Source of the DNA: RUG11237 sp050874665
GTDB taxonomy: Bacteria > Bacillota > Clostridia > Lachnospirales > Lachnospiraceae
Length of the DNA: 64,000 bases
Direction of reading: 5' to 3'
Assembly (NCBI GenBank): GCA_050874665.1
Contig: JBNMLC010000001.1
Span: 438,003 to 502,002, forward strand
The notes beneath the pieces were generated by a model. The model made no database searches. It had not been told where the DNA came from and was given only the letters and a program-made list of their open reading frames with translations. The position numbers and the translations under genes were made by a program. Shown piece after piece: positions 16,659-25,523 of the stretch; within the stretch, counting starts at the first letter, position 1; each line of letters opens with the position of its first letter.

Positions 16659-18188
16659 TTGTTTAGTACAATTTTATCAGGGGCAATTAATGGCATGGAG
16701 TGTCGGAATGTTCATGTGGAAGCTGATGTCAGCAGGGGACTTCCGAATTTTTCAATGGTGGGATTTTTAGGAAGCGAAGTGAAGGAAGCGTCAGAGCGTG
16801 TAAGAAATGCAATAAGAAATACTGGGCTACAGATACCTGCAAAGAGAATAACTGTAAATCTGTCTCCGGCTGATATGCGAAAATCAGGAACAGCGTTTGA
16901 TCTTCCGATTGCAGCAGCAGTGTTGGCATCTTTGGGAGAAATAGCAGTAGAGAGCCTGCAAGGGGTATTTATGGCAGGGGAGCTAAGCTTAAATGGTGAG
17001 GTGAATGCAATTTGCGGAGTGCTTGCGCTGACGCTCCATGCAAGGGAGCAGGGAATGGAGTATTGTGTTGTCCCGAGGGAGAATGCGAAAGAAGGTGCAG
17101 TAATCAATGGCATCAAAGTGATTGGTGTGGGACATATTTTGGAAATGATGGATTTCATGAAGCATAAGGAAGAAATACAACCAGAAGTGGTAGAAAGGAA
17201 CCGGCTTTTTGTAAAGACGACAAAATATAAGCATGATTTTTCCGATATTAAAGGACAAAGAAGAGCAAAAAGAGCAATGGAGATTGCGGCGGCAGGGAGA
17301 CATAATATATTAATGATTGGAGCACCGGGAACAGGAAAATCGATGTTGGCAAAGAGATTGCCGGATATTTTGCCGCCATTGACGCTGGAGGAAAGCTTTG
17401 CGATTACCAAGATACACAGTATAGCAGGCGTACTGCCTAAAAATACTTCTCTGTTGACCGCAAGACCTTTTTTGCAACCGCACCATACGAGCTCTCCTTA
17501 TGCACTTGCCGGTGGTGGCAGGATTCCTAAACCGGGAATGATTAGTCTTGCACACAGAGGTGTATTGTTTTTAGATGAACTTCCTGAATTTAAAAGAGAA
17601 ACGTTAGAAATATTACGCCAGCCATTAGAGGATAAAGTGATACATATATCCAGGGTGGGAGGAAATTATGAGTTTCCGGCAGAACTTATGGTGGTGGCAG
17701 CTATGAATCCTTGTAAATGTGGTTATTATCCTGACAGAAAGCGTTGCAGATGCACTCAGGCAGAAGTTAATAAATACCAAGGGAAACTTTCGAAACCGTT
17801 GCTAGATAGGATTGATTTGTGTGTGGAAGTGGAAGAACTTGCATATGATGAAATTAACGATGGGGAATCGGAAAGGGAGAGCCAAAGTGCAGTAATGCGT
17901 GCAAGAGTTGTAGCGGCAGGTGAGATACAAAGAGAACGATATCGAGGGAGAATATATGAATTTAATTCGGAGCTGGACGTGAATGGAGTATATGAATTTT
18001 GCAGGTTGGGTCAGAAGGAAACGGAATTGATGGAAAAGATTTTTCGCAAAATGAAATTATCTGCCCGAGGTTATCATAGAATACTGAAAGTAGCACGAAC
18101 AATTGCAGATTTAGATGAATCAAAAGAAATGAAAGAAAAGCATTTAAAGGAGGCTGTTTCATATCGAAAAAATTATATGTTGGAGTGA
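16659..18188 (+). CDS. comM: ComM/YifB-family AAA+ (Mg-chelatase-like) ATPase
   Basis: A 509-residue protein with the N-terminal ChlI-type domain (VNLSPADMRKSGTAFDLPIA), a central AAA+ module with Walker A GAPGTGKS near residue 225 and Walker B LFLDELPEF, and the C-terminal Mg-chelatase domain. The family drives branch migration of D-loops during integration of transformed DNA in Haemophilus and Acinetobacter. The start is TTG at 16659, supported by GGAGGA (16650-16655) and absence of a better in-frame start. Neighbour dprA (7-bp gap) is also a transformation gene, a common pairing. Confidence 0.92.
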   Translation: MFSTILSGAINGMECRNVHVEADVSRGLPNFSMVGFLGSEVKEASERVRNAIRNTGLQIPAKRITVNLSPADMRKSGTAFDLPIAAAVLASLGEIAVESLQGVFMAGELSLNGEVNAICGVLALTLHAREQGMEYCVVPRENAKEGAVINGIKVIGVGHILEMMDFMKHKEEIQPEVVERNRLFVKTTKYKHDFSDIKGQRRAKRAMEIAAAGRHNILMIGAPGTGKSMLAKRLPDILPPLTLEESFAITKIHSIAGVLPKNTSLLTARPFLQPHHTSSPYALAGGGRIPKPGMISLAHRGVLFLDELPEFKRETLEILRQPLEDKVIHISRVGGNYEFPAELMVVAAMNPCKCGYYPDRKRCRCTQAEVNKYQGKLSKPLLDRIDLCVEVEELAYDEINDGESERESQSAVMRARVVAAGEIQRERYRGRIYEFNSELDVNGVYEFCRLGQKETELMEKIFRKMKLSARGYHRILKVARTIADLDESKEMKEKHLKEAVSYRKNYMLE

Positions 18189-18195
18189 TATTAAT

Positions 18196-19284
18196 ATGGA
18201 AGAAAAAATTTATGATTTCTGGTTTTATTCGATCGTGGGGTTAAAAGAAGAACAAAGGAAACAGCTAATAGCAAAATATCAAAGCGCAAAAGAAATTTAT
18301 AGAGCTCCTATAGAGGATTTAAAGGAAACAGTTGCGATAGAACCGTGGCTACAAAAACACATATATAATAGTAGAAATGCCTCACAATTGCAGAGTGAGT
18401 ATGCAGAAATGCAGGAAAAAGGAATACGTTTTGTAACAAACAAAGAAAAAGAATATCCCGATAAGTTAAGAAAGCTTGAGGATATGCCGGGGGGCATATT
18501 TTGGAAAGGAACACTTCCAAAGAAGGAAGAAAAGACGGTTGCAGTGATAGGGGCGAGAGAATGTAGTTATTATGGAAAATTTATGGCAAGGGAAATAGGA
18601 AAAGCATTGGCAAAGCATGGGGTTACATTGATTAGTGGTATGGCAAGAGGAATTGATGGATATGCACAGATGGCAGCGGTGGAGGCGAAAGGAAAAAGCA
18701 TTGGTGTGTTAGGCAGTGGTGTGGATATATGTTATCCAAGAGAAAATGAACGGTTGTATGAGCTCCTTTTGGAGCAGGGAGGAATTCTTTCAGAATATAG
18801 AATGGGAACCCCTGCTATGGGAAGAAATTTTCCGAGAAGGAATCGGATTATTAGTGGATTGGCAGACGTTGTTATTGTAGTTGAGGCAAAAAAGCGTAGT
18901 GGGACATCGATTACGGTATCCTATGCTTTAGAACAGGGAAAAGATATTATGGCAGTGCCGGGAAGGGTTACAGACGAGTTAAGCGAAGGGTGTAATTTCT
19001 TGATTTCACAGGGGGCTTTTCCAATAAATAGCATTGAGGAAATGATAGAAGATTTGGGATTTTCTCACAAAAAAAATAAAAAAAATAACAAAAATGTAAA
19101 AAATCCTCTTGAAAGTAAAAGAAATTTGGTGTATGCTGTACTGGATTTTGTACCCAAGACAGTTACTGCGATTGGGAAAGAAATAAGGGAAGAAGATATG
19201 GAATGGTTAAATAGTATACTATTTGATTTAGAAATGGAAGATAAAATAGAACAGGTGGCAACAGGCTATTATGTGCGTAAGTAG
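18196..19284 (+). CDS. dprA: DNA-processing protein DprA/Smf
   Basis: A 362-residue RecA loader for incoming single-stranded DNA. An N-terminal SAM-like region is followed by the Rossmann-like core (VAVIGARECSYYG, TLISGMARGIDGYAQ, SGVDICYPREN, GRNFPRRNRIISGL). The C-terminal winged helix lies after a Lys/Asn-rich linker (KKNKKNNKNVKN). Length is normal. RBS TTGGAGTGA lies in the end of comM, indicating translational coupling. dprA-topA order is conserved in Firmicutes. Confidence 0.95.
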   Translation: MEEKIYDFWFYSIVGLKEEQRKQLIAKYQSAKEIYRAPIEDLKETVAIEPWLQKHIYNSRNASQLQSEYAEMQEKGIRFVTNKEKEYPDKLRKLEDMPGGIFWKGTLPKKEEKTVAVIGARECSYYGKFMAREIGKALAKHGVTLISGMARGIDGYAQMAAVEAKGKSIGVLGSGVDICYPRENERLYELLLEQGGILSEYRMGTPAMGRNFPRRNRIISGLADVVIVVEAKKRSGTSITVSYALEQGKDIMAVPGRVTDELSEGCNFLISQGAFPINSIEEMIEDLGFSHKKNKKNNKNVKNPLESKRNLVYAVLDFVPKTVTAIGKEIREEDMEWLNSILFDLEMEDKIEQVATGYYVRK

Positions 19285-19308
19285 TGAGGGTCATCAGAGG
19301 AGGAGCAT

Positions 19309-21393
19309 ATGGCAAAATATTTAGTAATTGTAGAATCACCGGCAAAGGTGAAGACAATAAAAAAATTTTTAGGGAGCAATTATGAGGTGGCGGCGTCCAA
19401 TGGACATGTACGTGATTTGCCGAAAAGTCAGTTAGGAATTGATATTGAAAATGATTTTGAACCTAAATATATTACCATCAGAGGAAAAGGAGATATTCTG
19501 GCAAATCTCAGAAGAAAAGCAAAAAAGGCAGAAAAGGTATATCTGGCAACTGACCCCGACCGCGAGGGAGAAGCAATTTCATGGCATCTTGCACATGCTT
19601 TGAAAACAGATGAAAAAAAGTTATATCGCATCAGCTTCAATGAGATTACAAAAAATGCTGTAAAAGAATCTATTAAGCATGCGAGAGAAATTGATATGGG
19701 GCTTGTAGATGCACAGCAGGCAAGAAGAATACTAGACAGAATGGTGGGATATAAAATCAGTCCGGTGCTCTGGGCAAAGGTAAAGCGTGGACTGAGTGCC
19801 GGAAGGGTACAGTCGGTGGCATTGCGAATCATCTGTGACAGAGAAGAAGAGATTAATTCTTTTATTCCGGAAGAATACTGGAGTTTAGAAGAAGAATTTC
19901 ATATACCGGGGAGCAAGAAAAATATCAAAGCAAAATTTTATGGCAAAGATAGAAAGATTAATATTACTTCTAAAGAGCAGTTAGACGGTATTTTGAATGA
20001 ACTGGAACATGCAGAGTATGTTGTAGAAGAAATGAAAAAGGGACAGAGGATTAAAAATGCCCCACGACCATTTACGACTAGTACACTGCAGCAGGAAGCA
20101 GCAAAGGCACTGAATTTTTCGACACAAAAGACGATGCGTCTGGCGCAACAATTGTACGAGGGCGTGGAGATTGCGGGAGCTGGTACTGTGGGTGTTATTA
20201 CGTACCTTCGTACAGATTCCACAAGAATTTCTGAAGAGGCAGAAGTAGCGGCAAGAGAATATATTGGGGAACAGTATGGAAAAGAATATGTTTCGGAAAC
20301 AATTAAGGCATTGAAAAGCAATAAGAAAATTCAAGATGCACATGAGGCAATACGACCTACGGATATAACAAGAAGTCCTGTCGTTATGAAAGAGTCATTG
20401 ACAAGAGATCAGTTCCGCTTATATCAATTAATATGGAAACGTTTTGTGGCAAGTCAGATGGCAGAAGCTGTTTATGATACGGCAAGTGTAAAAATTGCAG
20501 CAAATGATTATCGTTTTACAGCTTCTGGTTCTAAATTATCATTTGATGGTTTTATGTCTGTATATGTTAGTGAGGATCAAGAAAAGGAAAGCAACAACCT
20601 TCCTGTAGATTTACTGGAAAAGGGGAAAGTGATTGAATATAAAGAAAAAGATGCAAAACAGCATTTTACACAACCCCCTGCACACTATACGGAAGCAGCA
20701 CTGGTAAAAACAATGGAAGAACTTGGAATCGGACGTCCTAGTACGTATTCACCTACAATTACTACGATTATAGCCAGAAGATATGTTGCTAAGGAAAATA
20801 AAAACTTATATGTAACTGAAATTGGGGAAGTAGTAAATGCCATTATGAAAGAGGCCTTCCCAAGCATTGTAGATTTGAGCTTTACAGCAAATGTAGAAAT
20901 GTTATTGGATAAAGTAGAGGAAGGTACGGTGAATTATAAGACAATTATCCGTAATTTTTATCCAGATTTAAAAGAAGCAGTAGAAACAGCGGAGCGTGAG
21001 CTGGAAAAAGTAAAAATAGAGGACGAAGTAACTGATGTAGTTTGCGAAGAATGTGGAAGAAACATGGTGGTTAAATATGGACCTCATGGAAAATTTCTTG
21101 CCTGTCCCGGATTCCCGGACTGTCGCAATACAAAACCATATTTAGAGAAAATAGGTGTATCTTGTCCGTTGTGTGGTAAAGAAGTTGTTATTCGAAAGAC
21201 AAAAAAAGGCAGGAAATATTATGGCTGTGAGGATAATCCGAATTGCGAGTTTATGTCCTGGCAGAAGCCGAGCTCTCACAAATGTGATAAATGTGGCAAA
21301 TACATGGTAGAAAAAGGAAGCCGTATTGTTTGTTCGGACGAACAATGTGGTTATGTTATTTTGAAAAAAGAGTTGGAAAAGTCTGAAAATTAA
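19309..21393 (+). CDS. topA: DNA topoisomerase I
   Basis: A 694-residue type IA topoisomerase that relaxes negative supercoils. The TOPRIM domain starts at residue 4 (LVIVESPAKVKTI; DPDREGEAISWHL). The catalytic Tyr is in ITYLRTDSTRIS. Three C-terminal four-Cys zinc ribbons follow: CEEC...CPGFPDC, CPLC...CEDNPNC and CDKC...CSDEQC. Length is typical of Firmicutes TopA. RBS GAGGAGCAT; the start ATG lies 24 bp after dprA. Confidence 0.97.
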   Translation: MAKYLVIVESPAKVKTIKKFLGSNYEVAASNGHVRDLPKSQLGIDIENDFEPKYITIRGKGDILANLRRKAKKAEKVYLATDPDREGEAISWHLAHALKTDEKKLYRISFNEITKNAVKESIKHAREIDMGLVDAQQARRILDRMVGYKISPVLWAKVKRGLSAGRVQSVALRIICDREEEINSFIPEEYWSLEEEFHIPGSKKNIKAKFYGKDRKINITSKEQLDGILNELEHAEYVVEEMKKGQRIKNAPRPFTTSTLQQEAAKALNFSTQKTMRLAQQLYEGVEIAGAGTVGVITYLRTDSTRISEEAEVAAREYIGEQYGKEYVSETIKALKSNKKIQDAHEAIRPTDITRSPVVMKESLTRDQFRLYQLIWKRFVASQMAEAVYDTASVKIAANDYRFTASGSKLSFDGFMSVYVSEDQEKESNNLPVDLLEKGKVIEYKEKDAKQHFTQPPAHYTEAALVKTMEELGIGRPSTYSPTITTIIARRYVAKENKNLYVTEIGEVVNAIMKEAFPSIVDLSFTANVEMLLDKVEEGTVNYKTIIRNFYPDLKEAVETAERELEKVKIEDEVTDVVCEECGRNMVVKYGPHGKFLACPGFPDCRNTKPYLEKIGVSCPLCGKEVVIRKTKKGRKYYGCEDNPNCEFMSWQKPSSHKCDKCGKYMVEKGSRIVCSDEQCGYVILKKELEKSEN

Positions 21394-21424
21394 TAAAAAG
21401 AATGTGGATTAGTGTTAGAATTGA

Positions 21425-21453
21425 TTGATTTATAACTGGTATTGTGTTAAAAT
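21425..21453 (+). promoter_or_regulatory. Possible sigma-A promoter of codY
   Basis: TTGATT (21425-21430), 17 bases, TAAAAT (21448-21453), giving a leader of about 80 nt. Confidence 0.45.
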
Positions 21454-21539
21454 TAAAATAACATATGGGATTGTGAGAAAGTTGACATGCATATTGCAGC
21501 AGATGCAGTTTGGTGAAGGATAGTCAGGAGGCAGAAGAG

Positions 21540-22319
21540 ATGAGTGTACAATTATTGGATAAGACGCGAAAAATTAATAAATTATTGCATAATAATAGTT
21601 CTCATAAGGTAGTGTTCAACGATATTTGCAATGTATTGACCAGTATTTTGGATTCTAACATTCTAGTAATCAGCAAAAAAGGAAAAGTGCTCGGTGTCGG
21701 TGAATGTGAAGGCGTGGAAGAAATCAAAGAACTGATTAAAGATGAAGTTGGCGGCTTTATAGATGCGATGCTGAATGAACGCTTGTTAGGCATACTTTCT
21801 ACGAAAGAAAATGTAAATCTGCAGACGTTGGGGTTTGAAGCAGAAGATGTGAGAAAATATCAGGCAATTATTACTCCAATCGATATTGCAGGAGAACGGT
21901 TAGGAACATTGTTTATTTATAAATGCGATAAGCAATATGAAATTGATGATATTATTTTAAGTGAATATGCCACTACGGTTGTAGGACTTGAAATGATGCG
22001 TTCTGTGAATGAAGAAAATGCAGAAGAGACTAGAAAGGTGCAGATTGTACGTTCGGCAATTGGAACATTATCTTTCTCAGAGTTTGAGGCTATCACGCAT
22101 ATATTTGAAGAATTAGACGGCAATGAGGGGATTCTTGTTGCGAGTAAAATTGCAGACAGAGTAGGAATTACCCGTTCGGTTATCGTAAATGCACTTCGAA
22201 AATTTGAGAGTGCAGGCGTCATTGAGTCTAGATCCTCTGGAATGAAAGGCACTTATATAAAAGTTGTGAATGATGTAGTGTTTGATGAGATTGCGAGAAT
22301 AAAAAAAGAAAAAGGTTAG
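21540..22319 (+). CDS. codY: Global transcriptional regulator CodY
   Basis: A 259-residue GTP- and branched-chain-amino-acid-responsive repressor. It opens MSVQLLDKTRKINKLLHN, the conserved start of CodY, followed by the GAF ligand domain (about 1-155). The C-terminal winged helix-turn-helix includes ASKIADRVGITRSVIVNALRK-like sequence, with the recognition helix VGITRSVIVNALR. ATG 21540 has AGGAGG eight bases upstream; the 10-codon upstream extension is not expected. It sits directly before the flagellar operon, as codY-flgB does in Bacillus subtilis, where CodY represses fla/che. Confidence 0.96.
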   Translation: MSVQLLDKTRKINKLLHNNSSHKVVFNDICNVLTSILDSNILVISKKGKVLGVGECEGVEEIKELIKDEVGGFIDAMLNERLLGILSTKENVNLQTLGFEAEDVRKYQAIITPIDIAGERLGTLFIYKCDKQYEIDDIILSEYATTVVGLEMMRSVNEENAEETRKVQIVRSAIGTLSFSEFEAITHIFEELDGNEGILVASKIADRVGITRSVIVNALRKFESAGVIESRSSGMKGTYIKVVNDVVFDEIARIKKEKG

Positions 22320-22341
22320 ATGAATATTAGATGAATAAGGG

Positions 22342-22357
22342 AGGGAAAAGGTTCCCT
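22342..22357 (+). terminator. Minor hairpin after codY
   Basis: AGGGAA-AAGG-TTCCCT with a short T-run. It is weak and precedes the stronger terminator. Confidence 0.35.
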
Positions 22358-22378
22358 TTGAATTTAAAATTTTAAACT

Positions 22379-22411
22379 AAAACGCTGAAGTTGCGAAACT
22401 TCAGCGTTTTT
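22379..22411 (+). terminator. Intrinsic terminator after codY
   Basis: ACGCTGAAGTT (22382-22392), a short loop, AACTTCAGCGT (22397-22407) and a run of five T residues. It separates codY from the flagellar operon. Confidence 0.92.
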
Positions 22412-22608
22412 ATGTGGAGCATTATGGAATGCTTATCTATAAAAACGTCAAAAATGATACAAAAATATTAAGAAAATATTACATTTTACGTGCGAAGTAG
22501 ACAAAAAATATAAATATTAAAAATGAGAATTAAGTACCAGAACATGGCAAAAATGAATGAAAATCACAAAAAAAACTTGAATTTACGGTAAAAATGCAAA
22601 AAAATGTC

Positions 22609-22637
22609 TTGTGCCATTTGTTAAAATCCGATATAAT
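22609..22637 (+). promoter_or_regulatory. Sigma-A promoter of the flagellar/chemotaxis operon
   Basis: TTGTGC (22609-22614), 17 bases, a perfect TATAAT (22632-22637). Predicted start near 22644, 40 nt before flgB. No sigma-28 TAAA-N15-GCCGATAA element is seen here. The 270 bp between the codY terminator and flgB otherwise hold no gene. A loose CodY-box match (22464-22478) lies about 130 bp upstream. Confidence 0.75.
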
Positions 22638-22683
22638 ACTGTTGTATGAGGAGAAATGAGTGGATGAGGAAGGATGCGGTATA

Positions 22684-23085
22684 ATGATTAGTTCAAATGC
22701 ATTTAATTACATTAACATATTAGACAAAGCAGCGGATGCCAGTTCTTTACGGCAAGAAGCGATTGCCAATAATCTTGCAAATTCAGATACACCAAATTAC
22801 AAAAGACAGGATGTTGATTTTGAAAGCGTTTTAGTACGTGAAATGGGAGCATATCAGTCGAAGTACAAGACAAGTTCCGCAAAGGTAAAGAGGATTAATC
22901 AGAATTTAGAATGCCTGGATGTGGGAACTTATACAGATGCAGTTGGATATTCGTACCGAATTGATAAGAATAATGTGGATCCGGATAATGAAAATGTAGA
23001 ATTAGCAGCGAATACAGAAAAATATAATGGCTTGATTGACAGTATGAGCTCAGAATTTGAAAGATTAAAATCAGTTATGAAATAA
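22684..23085 (+). CDS. flgB: Flagellar proximal rod protein FlgB
   Basis: A 133-residue rod subunit. The hallmark N-terminal block RQEAIANNLANSDTPNYKR is present, and the C-terminus is the helical region of axial proteins. Length matches FlgB. I use ATG 22684, with AGGAAGGA about ten bases upstream; the upstream GTG at 22660 would add eight unlikely residues. First gene of the motility operon; it is exported through the type III apparatus. Confidence 0.95.
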   Translation: MISSNAFNYINILDKAADASSLRQEAIANNLANSDTPNYKRQDVDFESVLVREMGAYQSKYKTSSAKVKRINQNLECLDVGTYTDAVGYSYRIDKNNVDPDNENVELAANTEKYNGLIDSMSSEFERLKSVMK

Positions 23086-23104
23086 TTAGGGGAGGAAAGT
23101 GAAT

Positions 23105-23545
23105 ATGTCTATTTTTAATTCTTTTGATATCAGTGCGTCAGGGATGACATCGCAAAGATTTAGATCTGATATTATCATGCAGAATATTGCAAATGCCACA
23201 ACAACAAGAACAGAAGATGGAACAGCATATAGAAGAAAGGTAGTAACCTTTGCGGAGAAAGAAAGAACTCCTTTCAGTAATGTGCTTGCGAGAACGAGCG
23301 CAGATGCGGTTGGCTCCGGAGTAAAGGTGACGAGAGTTTCAGAAGATTATGAAACAGAAATGGTGAAAACATATGACCCGTCGCATCCGGATGCAGATGA
23401 AGATGGATATGTAACCTATCCAAACGTTAATATTGTTACGGAGATGACGAACCTTATTGATGCGACTCGCTCCTATGAAGCGAATACTACAGCGTTTGAA
23501 GCGAGCAAATCAATGATTACCAAAGGTTTGAGCATGGGCAAATAA
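23105..23545 (+). CDS. flgC: Flagellar proximal rod protein FlgC
   Basis: A 146-residue rod subunit. FNSFDISASGMTSQRFR and MQNIANATT are the family N-terminal blocks; VNIVTEMTNLIDATRSYEAN near the C-terminus is strongly diagnostic. GGGGAGG (23089-23095) fits ATG 23105 better than the GTG at 23099. Confidence 0.96.
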   Translation: MSIFNSFDISASGMTSQRFRSDIIMQNIANATTTRTEDGTAYRRKVVTFAEKERTPFSNVLARTSADAVGSGVKVTRVSEDYETEMVKTYDPSHPDADEDGYVTYPNVNIVTEMTNLIDATRSYEANTTAFEASKSMITKGLSMGK

Positions 23546-23561
23546 TTAGGAGGTAAAGAAA

Positions 23562-23876
23562 GTGGATATTTCGTCATTATATAATCTTAGTGCATCTGCA
23601 ATGCAAGAAGCGGTAGGCAAAGGAAAAACAGAACAGTTGAATACGGACAGTGGTTTTTCAAAGATTTATCAGGCAGCATTGGGGATGCTGAATGAAACTA
23701 GCGAGTTAGAAACAAATGCACAGAATGAAGAGTTGAAATGGGCTATGGGGCTCACAGAGAATGCACATGACCTTACCATTGCACAGAGCAAGGCGAGTGC
23801 GGCACTGACCTATACAGTTGCAGTGCGTGATAAAGTATTAGAGGCTTACAAAGAAATTATGAATATGCAAATGTAG
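23562..23876 (+). CDS. fliE: Flagellar hook-basal body protein FliE
   Basis: A 104-residue junction protein between the MS ring and the rod. AHDLTIAQSKASAALTYTVA is the family's C-terminal signature with VRDKVLEAYKEIMNMQM. It starts with GTG (23562), supported by TAGGAGG eight bases before. Confidence 0.95.
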   Translation: MDISSLYNLSASAMQEAVGKGKTEQLNTDSGFSKIYQAALGMLNETSELETNAQNEELKWAMGLTENAHDLTIAQSKASAALTYTVAVRDKVLEAYKEIMNMQM

Positions 23877-23924
23877 GCGGGGACGTAGAAAAAGAGTAAG
23901 TAATTGTAGACTAGGAGACAACCA

Positions 23925-25517
23925 ATGGGTGAGAAAGTAAAAGACGTCCAGAAACGTATACTGGATTTTTGGAATAAATATGATACAAAACAAAAGACGA
24001 TTATAATTAGTGTTGTAGCGGCAGTAGTGATTACAATAGCAATTTTAGCAGCAGTATTCAGCCGGCCTACATATGTGGATTTGAGAACTTGCGAGAATGT
24101 GAATGAAACTTCGCAGGTAAAAGAGTTATTGGAAACAGAAGGGATTGCATACCAGATTAAGTCGGATAATCTAACGGTACAGGTTGAAAAAAACAAAGCG
24201 ACAGATGCGGCTTTAGTTCTTGGTTCTAATAACATTCCGACTACGGGATATACCATTGATGAAGCTTTGAATGGCGGATTTAGCACTACGGAAAGTGATA
24301 AACAGAAAAAATACAAGCTTTATAATGAAAATGATATAGCGAAAGTCTTAGAGAGCATGGACGTTGTGAAAAGTGCAAGCGTAAAAATGTATGTGCCTGA
24401 AGATGATGGAACGATTCTTTCCAAAAAACAAGATACTTCTGTGAGCGTAATGCTGGAAACGAACGGAGAAGTAGATACGGATACAGCCGGAATCATGGCT
24501 CGATTCTTGCAAACTGCGGTAGGAAATAATTCAACAGAAGAAATTACTATTATGGATACGAATGGAAACATGATTTATTCGGGAGCAGATGCGGCTACGG
24601 TTACTGGAAATGCAAGCACGCAGTTGTCGGTAAAAGCACAGGCCGAGAACTTAATGAAATCTGATGTTCAACAGGCAGTGCTTAGTACAAAGATGTATGA
24701 TAATGTTCAGGTATCTCCGAACATTATTATGGATTTCAACGAAAGTAATGAAACTTCACAGGAATACTGGGCTCCGGATGGAAGAACAGAAGGAATGATA
24801 ACACATCAGGATAATTACGAATCGGAAACAACCAATGGAACTTCGGGTATCCCGGGTACGGATTCGAATAGTAATGAAACCTATGTAATACAGGACAATG
24901 CAGGAAGCTCATCTACGGTAACAGATACTGGTACAGATTATGCACCGAACCAAAAAGTGAAGAATACAACGCAGACACCGGGAGCAATTCAATATGACCA
25001 GTCTACAATTTCATTGGTGTTAACGAAACATATTATATATAAAGAAGAAGATTTAGAAAGCCAGGGACTGCTTGATGGAACCAGCTTTGAACAGTATCAG
25101 CAGGATAACAGTCAACCTGTTGCGACAGATGTTGACAGTACGTTCTACACATTAGTTTCAAAGGCAACTGGAATTGCGGAAAGTAATATTTCCATTGTAG
25201 CGTATGATGTACCGATGTTTGTGGAAAAAGACACTTCGAGCCGAAGCGTTATGGATTATATGAACATCGTGATTGTAGTTTTGATTTTGGGATTGTTAGG
25301 ATTTGTAGTATATAGAAGTACAAGACCGGTAGAAATCACAGAATTAGAACCGGAATTATCTGTAGATCAATTGTTACAGGATACGAGAGAAAACTTGGAA
25401 GAAATTGATTTTGATGATAGATCAGAGGCTAGAAAGATGATTGAAAAATTTGTGGATGAAAAGCCGGATGCAGTTGCGCAGTTGTTGAGAAACTGGCTAA
25501 ACGAAGATTGGGAGTGA
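23925..25517 (+). CDS. fliF: Flagellar MS-ring protein FliF
   Basis: A 530-residue double-spanning ring protein and platform of basal-body assembly. Membrane segments lie at about 25-45 (IIISVVAAVVITIAILAAVF) and 446-466 (MNIVIVVLILGLLGFVVY). The periplasmic ring-building motifs include the FliF-type YKLYNENDIAKVLESMDVV. The variable Ser/Thr/Asn-rich loop spans about 295-355. The C-terminal ARKMIEKFVDEKPDAVAQLLRNWLNEDW segment is the FliG-binding tail. Typical length. Confidence 0.96.
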   Translation: MGEKVKDVQKRILDFWNKYDTKQKTIIISVVAAVVITIAILAAVFSRPTYVDLRTCENVNETSQVKELLETEGIAYQIKSDNLTVQVEKNKATDAALVLGSNNIPTTGYTIDEALNGGFSTTESDKQKKYKLYNENDIAKVLESMDVVKSASVKMYVPEDDGTILSKKQDTSVSVMLETNGEVDTDTAGIMARFLQTAVGNNSTEEITIMDTNGNMIYSGADAATVTGNASTQLSVKAQAENLMKSDVQQAVLSTKMYDNVQVSPNIIMDFNESNETSQEYWAPDGRTEGMITHQDNYESETTNGTSGIPGTDSNSNETYVIQDNAGSSSTVTDTGTDYAPNQKVKNTTQTPGAIQYDQSTISLVLTKHIIYKEEDLESQGLLDGTSFEQYQQDNSQPVATDVDSTFYTLVSKATGIAESNISIVAYDVPMFVEKDTSSRSVMDYMNIVIVVLILGLLGFVVYRSTRPVEITELEPELSVDQLLQDTRENLEEIDFDDRSEARKMIEKFVDEKPDAVAQLLRNWLNEDWE

Positions 25518-25523
25518 TAAAGT

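Noticed and set aside
16712..17410. 232-codon open frame on the minus strand inside comM
   Set aside because: It lies wholly opposite a strongly recognisable gene, has no domain or RBS, and similar antisense frames occur throughout.
21481..21509. TTGACA at 21482 as the codY promoter
   Set aside because: No acceptable -10 box follows at 16-18 bases and it is too close to the RBS; TTGATT-N17-TAAAAT upstream fits better.
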